DNA of 64,000 bases from the NCBI GenBank assembly GCA_030407085.1, contig CM059586.1, forward strand, positions 84,379,501 to 84,443,500, written 5' to 3'. A model generated the notes under the pieces. It searched no databases, had not been told where the DNA came from, and worked only from the letters and a program-made list of their open reading frames with translations. The DNA is from Trichopria drosophilae (lineage: Eukaryota; Arthropoda; Insecta; Hymenoptera; Diapriidae). This document shows positions 11,266 to 20,860 of this stretch, one piece after another (the stretch's first letter is position 1; each line of letters starts with the position of its first letter). Position numbers and translations under genes: made by a program.

Positions 11266-12160
11266 ATTATTACTTGGTTTAACTACTTTCAGGCTGTTTG
11301 AAATTGTTACTAAAGTAGATGACTTGTTAAACCGTACCCAGTAGTTGAACAGTAGTCGAATTTACTACCACATTCACGTACATCTCAAAAAGGTCTTGCA
11401 GAGCTCGTTTCAAAGAAATCTCTAAAGTGACCTAGTGAAGAGGGTATTTGCTTCCATAGAATTCGATCAGAAATAAAGGGATTTTAAAAAAGTCTCCATT
11501 AACATTTCTCACAATATTAATCTCGAAAAGGTTTTATGCTTAGAAATTGAAATGTATCTCATTATAAATCATCTTTATTTATTAAAGCGATTCACAGTTT
11601 AGAGATATGATTTTTTCATACTAGGGGGCGATCGAATCCAAAAATATACTCGCGCGACATTTACTTCATACACCTATATGAATTGAAAGTAATATTACAA
11701 TATTTAAGAGAACAAAGATATCTTAATATTTTATTATTATTATTTAAATTTTTTATAAATAATTACGTTGATCTCTATTATAATGGTATTGACTATGAAG
11801 AAAAAAAAATTTAATCTCTAATTTGGTCTTAACATTTTTTAAATCTTTATTAAAATTTTTCCATTTAGAACTGTCACAACTTCGAGTTCACAAAACGCAT
11901 GAGCCTTTTAATGCTGAGTATAGAAGACTTTATGTTGTCTTTGAACCAATAGCAGTAGAGGAATTTCCAAGCAAGAAATGTGTGAGAAAGCTCGATTGCG
12001 ATTGGCAGAGAAATATAATATGGAATCTCTCCATAGATAAATAAGTCTTCTGGTCCTTTTGCTATTTGGGAATAATTTGTTTTATTTTACATGAGTTTTG
12101 CAATAAGATAGACAATTGTTTACCTTGAGGAATAGAAAATAGTAGTTTTCGATACAAGGG
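11266..12160. other. Unassigned stretch with one weak exon-like frame
   Basis: The plus-strand frame at 11823-12044 includes THEPFNAEYRRLYVVFEPIA and is preceded by a pyrimidine-rich TTTTTCCATTTAG that could be a 3' splice site. No family is recognisable and there is no matching donor, so I do not call a gene. Confidence 0.25.
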
Positions 12161-12162
12161 TG

Positions 12163-12300
12163 TATGCGTAAAGAACTTTACACACACACACGTGTGCCGA
12201 AATATTGTTTACGTACGGCTTTTTCGTGCGTAAAGTATAATCGAGTGCGTAAAGTTTACTTTACGCACAAGTTTACTTTACGCACCGAAAAGACGCACAT
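12163..12300. repeat. Nested TGCGTAAAGT palindromes, copy 1
   Basis: GTGCGTAAAGT and its inverse ACTTTACGCAC occur repeatedly. At 12245-12268 they form a near-perfect 24-base palindrome, and a second inverted copy follows at about 12270-12285. The same words recur at 20160-20270. It may be the core of a foldback element or a binding-site cluster; no protein is encoded. Confidence 0.5.
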
Positions 12301-12570
12301 AAATATATTTTTCCGATTAATTCCAGTTCTCTGTTTGCGATTAATTTATACAAAATAATTATAACAATGTAATTTGTATGGTTTAATAAAATTAGGCTTG
12401 TTTGTCTAAATTAATCTAAACAAATATAATTATAAAATGAAACAATAGAGGTTTATAACCTGCAATTGTTAGTATCGATTCTTTCATTTTATAATTATTG
12501 TGTTATTTACCAAAAACATTTACAGTTTATAATCTAAATTTGTTTATATATTATATATAATGTTTATATA
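12301..12570. other. AT-rich spacer
   Basis: Very AT-rich, ending in TATATA runs directly before the MITE. Nothing else is recognised. Confidence 0.5.
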
Positions 12571-12572
12571 TA

Positions 12573-13292
12573 CAGGGTGTACGAAAAGTCCCGGGACGGT
12601 TGAATAACTTTCGAAAGAATAAAAATTTCAAAAATCGCCGAAACACGTGATTCGATTTTTCAAACAAGCTATCTTTTGAGGGGGGTTTCGGCCCCCCAAC
12701 CTCAAGGGGGCGGGGGGCACGAGGGGGGCCAAAAATCTTAAATGGCAACATGGTTTGAGTGGGGGCTCATTTGAAAGGTATTTTCGAGATGAATTCAGAT
12801 CACTGGTCATAGAGGGCGCTGCGATCATTTTTCGCAGAGATTTTTGACATTTTCAGATCTTAGACGTACTAACGTTTGAAAAAATGAAAATTTCGAAGTC
12901 GCCGAATCGTGTAATTCAATATTCTTAAAAAACTTAAAAAACTTAAAATCGTGTAAAACAATATTCTTAAACGGGTGTCAACCCGTTTCTGAACGTTACA
13001 TTGAAAACCTCTTTTACTTGTATCTCTCCGAAAAATGATCGCAGCGCCCTCTATGACCAGTGATCTGAATTCGTCTCGAAAATACCTTTCAAATGAGCCC
13101 CCACTCAAACCATGTTGCCATTTAAGATTTGTGCCCCCCCTCGTGCCCCCCGCCCCCCTTAAGATTGGGGGGCCGAAACCCCCCCTCAAAAGATAGCTTG
13201 TTTGAAAAATCGAATCACGTGTTTCGGCGATTTTTGAAATTTTTATTCTTTTGAAAGTTATTCAACCGTCCCGGGACTTTTCGTACACCCTG
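12573..13292. mobile_element. 720-bp foldback MITE with DD41D-like termini
   Basis: Termini CAGGGTGTACGAAAAGTC / GACTTTTCGTACACCCTG, flanked by TA (12571-12572 and 13293-13294). The inverted arms are about 270 bp each and almost identical, containing a GGGGGG-rich tract, AAATGGCAACATGGTTTGAG and the motif AGAGGGCGCTG (12811-12821, and inverted at 13042-13052). The centre (12850-13010) is AT-rich and holds short direct repeats of ATATTCTTAAA. There is no transposase. The first 17 bases match those of the autonomous element at 15013 at all but one position, so a related transposase probably moved it. Confidence 0.85.
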
Positions 13293-13294
13293 TA

Positions 13295-14150
13295 TAATAA
13301 TTATACTGAATGAAAAATGGAAATAAAGTAAATTTATGTTTAACATCAATACCATAAAAATATAATCTACGTTGAAGGGTAAAATCCTGTTCATGAATTC
13401 TTTACTAATGGGCAAATGTATTTTTGTGTTATTTAAAATTATATTATGTAGAGCTGACAATAACATTTTTAATGTATGGACATATTCTGCGGCGTTACTT
13501 TTTATATTATGTCATAAAACAACGAGTGACACTCAAATGAACTAATTTGTATACTAGTCAACAAACTCTAATTTAAATTTATTACGATTGATGCAGATTG
13601 AAATTTGATTTCTTTATCTTCCATTTTCTTCATTAAAATTTCAAATTGTTAAGAATTTTAAGAAAATAATAGTTCATTCGTAAATAATTAAATTATATTT
13701 AAATTCATTTATATTTATCGGAATTTCTTCAGAAGTGTGTAAAATGAAGAGCCGAAAGACTATTGAATCCATTAGTATCATACTATGCCTCCACAATCTA
13801 CCTAATCGACATTTTAACATCTAAAAGTCAGCATTCAAAGGTTCCAAATGTGATTGACCAATTAAAACACAATATTGACATAACATACCGACGTGTTTTA
13901 CCGATATTGCAAAGACGGGGTGTTAAATTACAGTTCTAAATCAATATCTGAAATTGAAAATATATGTGGAACTTCATTTTCTCAACAGTCCGTAAAATTT
14001 TATTCGGTACTTTACCTTTCGAATACTTTAAATTGTGAATGTGTTATATTCGGAATACATTATTCACGGAAAAAATAAAAAATTTCCATTTTTGACCAGA
14101 TTAGAATTTTTCTTTCTTCGCCTGTTTGATATTTTTTCAAATCTAAGTTA
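13295..14150. other. AT-rich stretch without recognisable features
   Basis: No repeat or gene recognised. Short open frames at 13893-14078 and on the minus strand at 13215-13466 carry no known motif. Confidence 0.45.
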
Positions 14151-14154
14151 GAGG

Positions 14155-14350
14155 TTGTTTCAAATTGTAAAATGCGCCCCTACAGTGGTGGGGGAGGGGG
14201 GGTGGAGTGAACGTCGAAATTTGCTGAAAAACTATAGGGTAATTTTTATGCACGAGGTGACCCAATTCAATATTTTGTGCAGACCTGAGGTTTGGGTCGA
14301 AGTCACTTTTGAGTATGTTTTTAGGCCAAAAATGATGCAAGAAAGAGAAT
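14155..14350 (+). repeat. Dispersed repeat with GTCGAAATTT...CTATAGGGTAAT core, copy 1
   Basis: A G-rich run (GTGGGGGAGGGGGGG) is followed by GTCGAAATTTGCTGAAAAAC, TATAGGGTAATTTTT, GAGGTGACCCAATTCAATAT and GCAGACC. The same order of words recurs at 59225-59330 and 59700-59800. It is non-coding although both strands are open for 65 codons. Confidence 0.6.
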
Positions 14351-15010
14351 AACTTCCTCTAATAATTAAAATAGAAAGGAGTCAAAATAAACGCGATGAT
14401 TCCCTTTAAAACAATGAACATTTAACGAAAATAGGCACTTAGTTTTATTGGATACAGACTATTTTTAAAATATAATTTTAGGGCGTAATTTAAGACGGAA
14501 ACTTGAATCAAAAGCAATAAAAAAAGAATATTTCTACGTGCAGATCTAAAGAATGAGCCGAAACAATGGTGTAGTCTAAACACCTTCGTAAGCTTGTGCA
14601 ATACATAAAAACTTATGTAAAAACATTCTTTACTACACGCGTATTAGTAATTTTTTATTTTACGGACCGTTTTCAATAACTTTAATCAATTTTATACACC
14701 AACTCTCTCTAATCACTTGCTAAAAAGAAGTGGGTGAAATTTTATCCACATCTGTCGAAATATACTGTTTTTCTGTTACACTGTATGTAAATACTAATTT
14801 TCGGTACATGGGCGTAAAAGTTTTTTCTACGAATGTCAGGGTTGCGGGCAGAGTTGAAAGCGAGTCGAGAAAGTTGTAAAATTCGCAAAAAAAAAGTGAA
14901 AAATGTGTAAAATATCATTTTATGCACACTGTAACATAAAACCTATTTATAACCCACACTATTCTATCGCATTTTACACATTGTTGTAATATAATATATC
15001 TTTCGGCATA
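14351..15010. other. AT-rich stretch without recognisable features
   Basis: No gene recognised. It ends in the sequence CGGCATA directly before the TA target of the DD41D transposon. Confidence 0.45.
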
Positions 15011-15012
15011 TA

Positions 15013-16040
15013 CAGGGTGTCCGAAAAGTATGGAAACACTCAAATATCTCGGAAAATCGACATCGAATCGAAAAAGTAAAAATACACGTATTCAATGGTT
15101 TCAAGAGAGCTATCCAGTGACACCTAACACAACCCCCCACCCCCACCCGCTGGGGGTGATAGAGGGGGTAACTTAAAAATTTTAAATGGGAACCCCCAAT
15201 TTTTATTGCAGATTTTGCTTCCTCAGAAAAAGTTACGTAAATTTTGCCTACCATTATAATTGTTTTTGTTGACAGATGGCGCTGTAATCAACGAAATTAA
15301 AAAATTATTCTAAAAAGTTTTAAAAATCTCGCGAAAAACACAACGGATCAAAAAAGTAAAAACACACGTATTCAATGGTTTCAAGAGAGCTATCCAGTGA
15401 CACCTAACACAACCCCCCACCCCCACCCGCTGGGGGTGATAGAGGGGGTAACTTCAAAATTTTAAATGGGAACCCCCAATTTTTATTGCAGATTTTGCTT
15501 CCTCAGAAAAAGTTACGTAAATTTTGCCTACCATTATAATTGTTTTTGTTGACAGATGGCGCTGTAATCAACGAAATTAAAAAATTATTCTAAAAAGTTT
15601 TAAAAATCTCGCGAAAAACACAACGGATCAAAAAAGTAAAAACACACGTATTTAATGGTTTCAAGAGAGCTATCCAGTGACACCTAACACGACCCCCCCC
15701 CCCCACAGGCTGGGGGTGATGGAGGGGGAAACTTAAAAATTTTAAATGGGAACTCCCAAATTTTATTGCAGATTTCTCTTCTTCAGAAAAAGTTACGTAA
15801 ATTTTACCTATTATAATTATTTTTGTTAACAGATGGAGCTGCAATCTGCGAAATTAAAAAATTACTAAAAAATATTTAACTTGACGTACATGGAATAGCA
15901 TACCACGTTTTCAGAATTTTAAATAACGTCTTTTGCCTTTAAATATTTCTAGTTTACCGATTCTCACCGCGAGGAGGTAGACGATTTTGAGAATCTTCTG
16001 TTTTACTTTTTTTTTTATTTGATTTCTGTTTTTTACCTTT
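15013..16040 (+). repeat. Left terminal inverted repeat with three 280-bp units
   Basis: After a unique tip of about 60 bases, three tandem units start at about 15070, 15350 and 15630: the word ACACGTATT falls at 15084, 15364 and 15644, exactly 280 apart. Units 1 and 2 are nearly identical. Unit 3 is the diverged inner type (GAGGGGGAAACTT, CTTCTTCAGAAAAAG, CAGATGGAGCTG). The inner arm ends with CACCGCGAGGAGGTAGACG and a T-rich tract. Units 1 and 2 each contain CAGATGGCGCTG, at 15273 and 15553. Confidence 0.9.
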
Positions 16041-16126
16041 TTTTTATTCTTCACTATTAAATTTTTTTATGTTTTTTTTTAATGTATTTGCTTACCTTTT
16101 CTTCCAGATATTAAAATTCTTTATTC

Positions 16127-16560
16127 GCTCCCCCCTTGTAATTGTGCATACAAAGTTTTTGACAGAAAAATGAAGAATCGACATCCTTATTCTACGAGGA
16201 AGTGAATGTCGTGTATCCGAATAGCGTAAATGGTGACCAAATCCGCATATGGTGTTATGGCTTTCTTGCATGACTGTGATTTTGTATACTTGTGTGAAAG
16301 TACTGTAGGTATCGCTTGCGGAAACCCATTGCATACACTCGGTCGATTTTTTCAACTGCCAGTGTTACAGAGAAAGTAGTCAATAATCGAACATCGTCAG
16401 CGTCCAAATCAAAACAGCACGTCTTAGTATTAGTTAAGCTCTATTGTTTGAATGAGTCAAGGTCTCGGTTATTTTTCAGCTTTGTGAAAATTACACATGC
16501 GAGCGTCACTCTTGTCGAAAACTTGGTCAAATTCGTACCGCAAAAAATCGCAATTCTCTT
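16127..16560 (+). pseudogene. Degenerate duplicate of the transposase N-terminal coding region
   Basis: From 16144 the plus strand reads KFLTEK*RIDILILRG, matching MSLTQKERIEILILRG at the start of the intact gene. The leader before it (CCCCTTGTAATTGTGCATAC) also matches the leader of the intact gene. Further on, weaker matches to the transposase DNA occur (AGTCAATAATCGAAC around 16378; CCGCAAAAAATCGCAA around 16538). Stops and frameshifts make it non-coding. It could be left from recombination between element copies, or an older insertion into the same element. Confidence 0.65.
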
Positions 16561-16712
16561 CGTTCTCGCTATTTGATACTTAATGTAATGTTTCTCTAAC
16601 ATTTGAATTTCTTCTAATTTTTTATATTTCTTTTATTTCTTCATTCTTTGCTTCATATTTCTTCCATTTCGATACATTCTGTATTCTGCCTCCTGTTGTA
16701 ATTTGGCATACT

Positions 16713-17786
16713 ATGTCTTTGACACAAAAAGAAAGGATCGAAATCCTTATTCTGCGAGGATGCGGCGATAAAAAAAGAACATACGAACAAGTCGTCCGCC
16801 AATTTAATGATACCCATCCTGATCGTCTACCTATTTGCAAATCAACTGTTTGTAAGACTGTTTCTCGGTTTCAAGATACTGGCTCTGTCAATGATCGACC
16901 AAAATCAGGAAGACCAAAAACGTCCACGAACGAAGACAACAGTTTAGCGGTCTGTGCAAGTGTCGTTGAGGACGTCCATACTTCGGTAAGAAAGATTGCG
17001 CAAGCCACTGGTATCGGCAAATCGTCTGTCCATGAAATATTAAAAGCAAATAAGTTCCATCCATATAAAATAAAATATGTACAAGAACTTTCGGAAGATG
17101 ACTTCGATCGGAGATTAGAATTTTGTGAGGAAATGATGAGACGTTGTGACGAAAATGAATTATTTCCTTTCTGGATATGCTTCTCTGATGAAGCTACGTT
17201 TCAGTTGAGTGGAGAAGTTAATAGGCACAACCTACGATATTGGTCGGACGAAAATCCTCATTGGATGAGAGATACTCACACACAACATCCACAGAAAATC
17301 AATGTTTGGGCTGGCATTTTGTGCAATCAAATTGTTGGGCCTTTCTTCGTTGAAGAGAATTTCACGGCTGAAAGGTACTGTAATTTGTTAAATAACCAGA
17401 TTATACCGGCAATACGAAATATTGCTGGTATAGCGTTTGATAATGTCTGGTTTCAACAGGATGGAGCTCCTTGTCATTTTGGTTTGATTGTACGCAATCT
17501 ATTAAATAATATTTTCCCCCGACGTTGGATTGGTAGGAGGGGTTCGATCGAGTGGCCACCGAGGTCACCTGATCTAACTCCTCTGGACTATTTTTACTGG
17601 GGTTTCTTGAAGAACAAGGTCTACGAAACGAAACCAAAAGACATTGATGAGTTGAAAGAAAAAATAATTCAAGGTTCTAATACAGTATCTCAAGAAATGC
17701 TGCAAAAAGTTTATGATAACTTCTATGCACGATTGGGATATTGTCAAGTTGCTGAAGGACTTCAATTCGAACATCTTATAAATTAG
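16713..17786 (+). CDS. DD41D transposase (Tc1/mariner superfamily)
   Basis: This 357-residue protein would cut and paste the surrounding element in the nucleus, binding the inverted repeats and inserting at TA. Residues 1-120 form the paired helix-turn-helix DNA-binding region (RIEILILRG, then STVCKTVSRFQDTGSVNDRP, and TSVRKIAQATGIGKSSVHEI), with a GRPK linker at 66-69. The catalytic triad is D159 (FSDEATF), D250 (WFQQDGAP) and D292 (SPDLTPLDYFYWG). The 41 residues between the last two acids define the DD41D (rosa-like) group; classical mariners have DD34D. The WPPRSPDLTPLDY block is intact, as is the whole frame, and the length is normal for the family. The ATG at 16713 gives the conserved MSLT start. 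No introns are needed. It may be active; the sequence cannot prove expression. Confidence 0.95.
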   Translation: MSLTQKERIEILILRGCGDKKRTYEQVVRQFNDTHPDRLPICKSTVCKTVSRFQDTGSVNDRPKSGRPKTSTNEDNSLAVCASVVEDVHTSVRKIAQATGIGKSSVHEILKANKFHPYKIKYVQELSEDDFDRRLEFCEEMMRRCDENELFPFWICFSDEATFQLSGEVNRHNLRYWSDENPHWMRDTHTQHPQKINVWAGILCNQIVGPFFVEENFTAERYCNLLNNQIIPAIRNIAGIAFDNVWFQQDGAPCHFGLIVRNLLNNIFPRRWIGRRGSIEWPPRSPDLTPLDYFYWGFLKNKVYETKPKDIDELKEKIIQGSNTVSQEMLQKVYDNFYARLGYCQVAEGLQFEHLIN

Positions 17787-17883
17787 TGGGCATAGACATG
17801 TTAAAAATCCAGTAAAGAAAATAGAAGCGAAGGAAAATTTAAACTTTAAAATAGAAAAAAAATTAAAAAAATAAAAAAAAAAC

Positions 17884-18606
17884 AAATAAAAGGTAAAAAC
17901 AAAAAAAAAATATACAAAAATAAAAAAAAAAGATTCTCAAAATCGTCTACCTCCTCGCGGTAAGAATCGGTGAACTTTGAAATATTTAAAGGCAAAAGAC
18001 GTCATTTAAAATTTTGGAAACGTGGTCCGCTATTCCAGGTACGTGGTTCGCTGATTGCAGCTCCATCTGTTAACAAAAATAATTATAATAGGTAAAATTT
18101 ACGTAACTTTTTCTGAAGAAGAGAAATCTGCAATAAAATTTGGGAGTTCCCATTTAAAATTTTTAAGTTTCCCCCTCCATCACCCCCAGCCTGTGGGGGT
18201 GGGGGGTCATGTTAGGTGTCACTGGATAGCTCTCTTGAAACCATTAAATACGTGTGTTTTTACTTTTTTGATCCGTTGTGTTTTTCGCGAGATTTTTAAA
18301 ACTTTTTAGAATAATTTTTTAATTTCGTTGATTACAGCGCCATCTGTCAACAAAAACAATTATAATGGTAGGCAAAATTTACGTAACTTTTTCTGAGGAA
18401 GCAAAATCTGCAATAAAAATTGGGGGTTCCCATTTAAAATTTTGAAGTTACCCCCTCTATCACCCCCAGCGGGTGGGGGTGGGGGGTTGTGTTAGGTGTC
18501 ACTGGATAGCTCTCTTGAAACCATTGAATACGTGTATTTTTACTTTTACGATTCGATGTCGATTTTCCGAGATATTTGAGTGTTTCCATACTTTTCGGAC
18601 ACCCTG
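17884..18606 (-). repeat. Right terminal inverted repeat with two 280-bp units
   Basis: The inverse of the left arm: an A-rich tract, CTACCTCCTCGCGG, an inner unit (from about 18055, with CAGCTCCATCTG at 18058), an outer unit (with CAGCGCCATCTG at 18335) and the tip ending at 18606. TACGTGT falls at 18249 and 18529, again 280 apart. The outer unit shares the GAAGTTACC variant with the middle unit of the left arm, so the left arm probably grew by a duplication. Confidence 0.9.
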
Positions 18607-18684
18607 TATATAAAAATATAATATATATATATATATAGGTACATCGTTCGTTGTTAACGAATATATATCCTCCCACTGTAAGTT

Positions 18685-18885
18685 TTTGGGCCGGGGACAA
18701 AGTTCCGAAAATCAACAAAACGAAAGGCCAAAATTTTGATATCGTATGGCTCCAGTGTGATTTTCTTCACTTTATCTTCGAAAATTTGGCAAAAAGACAG
18801 CAAATTAAAATACCTTGGAGTCACGCAATATCGAAATTCTAGCCTTTCGGGGATTTGATTTTTCGGAAATTTGTTCCCCGGCCCA
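18685..18885. repeat. 200-bp foldback MITE with TGGGCCGGGG ends
   Basis: Inverted arms of about 42 bp: TGGGCCGGGGACAAAGTTCC, then GAAAATCAA and CGAAAGGC, against the mirrored GCCTTTCGGGGATTTGATT to GTTCCCCGGCCCA. The interior has no coding frame. No certain target duplication is seen. Confidence 0.7.
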
Positions 18886-18889
18886 TATT

Positions 18890-19105
18890 CTTATATAATT
18901 TTACAACATAACATTGAAATTTACTTATAATGTTGTAATCACAAAATAAATGTAATTTTACAACACATTGTTTAGAAATTGTAAATTCATGATAAAATGT
19001 TGTAATTTCACAGAATATATTTTTAAATCGCAATATTTATTGAAATTTTACATTACTTTGGTACTGTAATTTTGTTGTAAAATTACAACCACTTTTAACA
19101 GTGTA
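18890..19105. repeat. GTTGTAATTTTACAAC-rich repeat
   Basis: Words such as TTTTACAAC, AATGTTGTAAT and GTTGTAAAATTACAAC appear in both orientations at least seven times in about 210 bases, ending in TTTTAACAGTGTAAG. The end resembles that of the hairpin MITEs at 7297 and 24055. Probably a small, AT-rich non-autonomous element. Confidence 0.45.
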
Positions 19106-19500
19106 AGTAATAAGTTTTTAAATGACGTTTAATCACAGATTAACGAAAAACTATATGCTAGATATTCTATAACAGCACTCGTAAGAAAATTGACACCAGT
19201 TATATTAAATATAAAAATTATCTGAATTTGTTTACTTGGAAAAGTTTTTAATACATTACTGGCGTTTATCAAGCATTTAAAAGATAAATTTCAAATAAAC
19301 TGCAGAAAATTAGGATTGTTCTTTTAATTATTTGTATTAACAATGGTTATTCAACTTTTTCGGTAAATTTTACTTATGTTCTGTGTAGAATCTACTAAAT
19401 ATTTTTTTCTGTGCATTTCTCTCACAAATTACTAAAAAAGATTTGTCCATGTAGACAAGTGACAACTGAGTTTACCATTTTTTAATATGTCAAAACTTAA
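19106..19500. other. AT-rich spacer
   Basis: No feature recognised. Confidence 0.45.
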
Positions 19501-19559
19501 TTCTTTTTTTATTGTTTGAAGAGAGTCTCCGGGGCGAATGACTGACGTTGTTCCTTAGC

Positions 19560-20060
19560 CTCGTCTTTCCTCGGTCTTTGATTAATTGATCGAAATTAGA
19601 GTGCACACTCGGGCCGCCTCATTGACAGAAGTATATCGACGGTGCAATGACCGCCGGGCTGATTCGACCAGTCGCACGTATATATACGCACAAAGCGTTG
19701 AGACCCTCCCGCAGATGACGCACGTCACCGTGCCGGCGTGTAACAACAAAATTTTATTGTGCAAACATTATATGGATACGCCGGAACTTGCTATCAGCTG
19801 CTGCAATTTGTATAGACGATATCGAAGCGATGCACCTGCGCGCTTGCTAGCGAGTGGCCCACGAAAATGCGATTTTAACGACGCGATCGTATTTGAATCT
19901 CAATTGCAAACGCCAGTGGTTTTCATCGATGATTGGCATTATTTCGGATGCTGTATGGTTACGGCGCGAAATTGCCAAAAGGAATTTAATTCAAACAAGA
20001 GACATAACGAATTTCGAAAGGAAAGCTTTGCGTGTTTATGCATTTTAATGGAAATTTAAT
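19560..20060. other. GC-richer, apparently single-copy block
   Basis: Base composition rises sharply compared with both sides and CpG is frequent (for example CGGGCCGCC, CGTGCCGGCG, GCGCGCTTGCTAGCG). A 157-codon frame (19586-20059) and a 60-codon frame on the other strand cross it, but neither has a recognisable domain. A regulatory island or first exon is possible; not supported further. Confidence 0.35.
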
Positions 20061-20159
20061 ACGAAATATTGGTTCTATCATAATATATTAATATATAATA
20101 CTAATTTAAGGATTGATAAGGTTTTTAAAGCAGACTTTTTTAAGTAATATAAATAATTC

Positions 20160-20270
20160 GTTGAAAAGTACACTTTACGCGCTCGATTTTACTTTACACA
20201 CGGAAAAATCGCGCATAAAATAAGATGTGCAACTCGATGTCGTGCGTTAAGTGAACGTACTCGTTGGATA
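20160..20270. repeat. TTTACGC palindrome cluster, copy 2
   Basis: ACACTTTACGCGCTCGATTT is followed by ACTTTACACACGG, AAAATCGCGCATAAAAT and GTGCGTTAAGTGAACG. The order and spacing resemble the cluster at 12163-12300, though more diverged. Confidence 0.4.
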
Positions 20271-20560
20271 ATACAGTAGAGTCTCGGTATATTTGCCTTG
20301 CCTTCCCCTCCCGTGTCGTAATATTTACCAAAAGAAGAGGAGCGCCGCTTCTCCCACTCTCCTCAGTCGCGTTATATTCATGACGTCACAGCAGGCCCTT
20401 TCTGAGGTCGCTGCCCATAAGGTTGGGGAAATAGAGAGCGACGACAGGCAAATGTAAGTGCCGGACGGAACCAGACAAATATGCTGGCACGTAAATATAG
20501 CGAGGGTCAAAAGCCAGTATTCTGATGGGTCCACTTCGTAACTTAACAGGGCTGGGACTT
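20271..20560. promoter_or_regulatory. GC-richer block with CRE-type palindrome
   Basis: TGACGTCA, the full cAMP-response-element/CREB-ATF palindrome, lies at 20381-20388 in a locally GC-richer block (20290-20550). Only one other copy was noticed in the window, at 51600. It could mark a regulatory element of a nearby gene, but a single 8-mer is weak evidence. Confidence 0.25.
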
Positions 20561-20767
20561 AGTTGTTAATACCGGGTATGTACTGGTTTTCGATATTGTG
20601 ACCCAGATGTAAATCGACCACTGGCATTTTATAGAATTATTATCGGAGTGATGATGACCCAATACCGAAAAGAAACAATAAATTATATTATTTACATATT
20701 GAGCAAGTTTTTGTACATTTTATCATATGCATACAGAATTTAACTCTTGCAAATAAATAAGAAAAAA

Positions 20768-20860
20768 TTGTCCCCGCGAGGGAATCGAACGCAGACGAAG
20801 AAAAACTATAGTCTAGAAGACAAAAATATTAAACACCGTTCAGTAGTCTACTTAAAAGGT
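20768..20860 (-). repeat. Degenerate tRNA-related SINE fragment
   Basis: The minus strand has a B-box-like GCGTTCGATTCCC (plus 20778-20790) followed by GGGGACAATTTTTTC, the same join of B box and GGACAATTT seen at 1566-1590. Upstream CTAGACTATAG resembles a tRNA anticodon arm. The A box is lost. No target duplication was found. Confidence 0.4.

Larger units (their letters stand above)
15013..18606 (+). mobile_element. Complete DD41D Tc1/mariner-superfamily transposon
   Basis: A 3594-bp element with perfectly matching termini CAGGGTGTCCGAAAAGTATG and their inverse, flanked by TA at 15011-15012 and 18607-18608, the target duplication of this superfamily. It contains an intact transposase gene (16713-17786) and inverted arms of about 1.03 kb (left) and 0.72 kb (right). 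The difference is one extra 280-bp unit on the left. A broken copy of the transposase 5' end sits upstream of the intact gene. The intact frame and close match of both arms suggest recent activity. Confidence 0.93.

Noticed and set aside
11823..12044. Possible exon with an upstream polypyrimidine-AG
   Set aside because: No protein family recognised and no partner exon or donor site; kept only as a note in the stretch description.
15070..15890. CRISPR-like or satellite array
   Set aside because: The 280-bp units are part of the transposon's inverted repeats and recur inverted at 18055-18606.
19586..20059. 157-codon open frame on +
   Set aside because: Lies in a GC-richer island where stops are rare in all frames; no recognisable motif.
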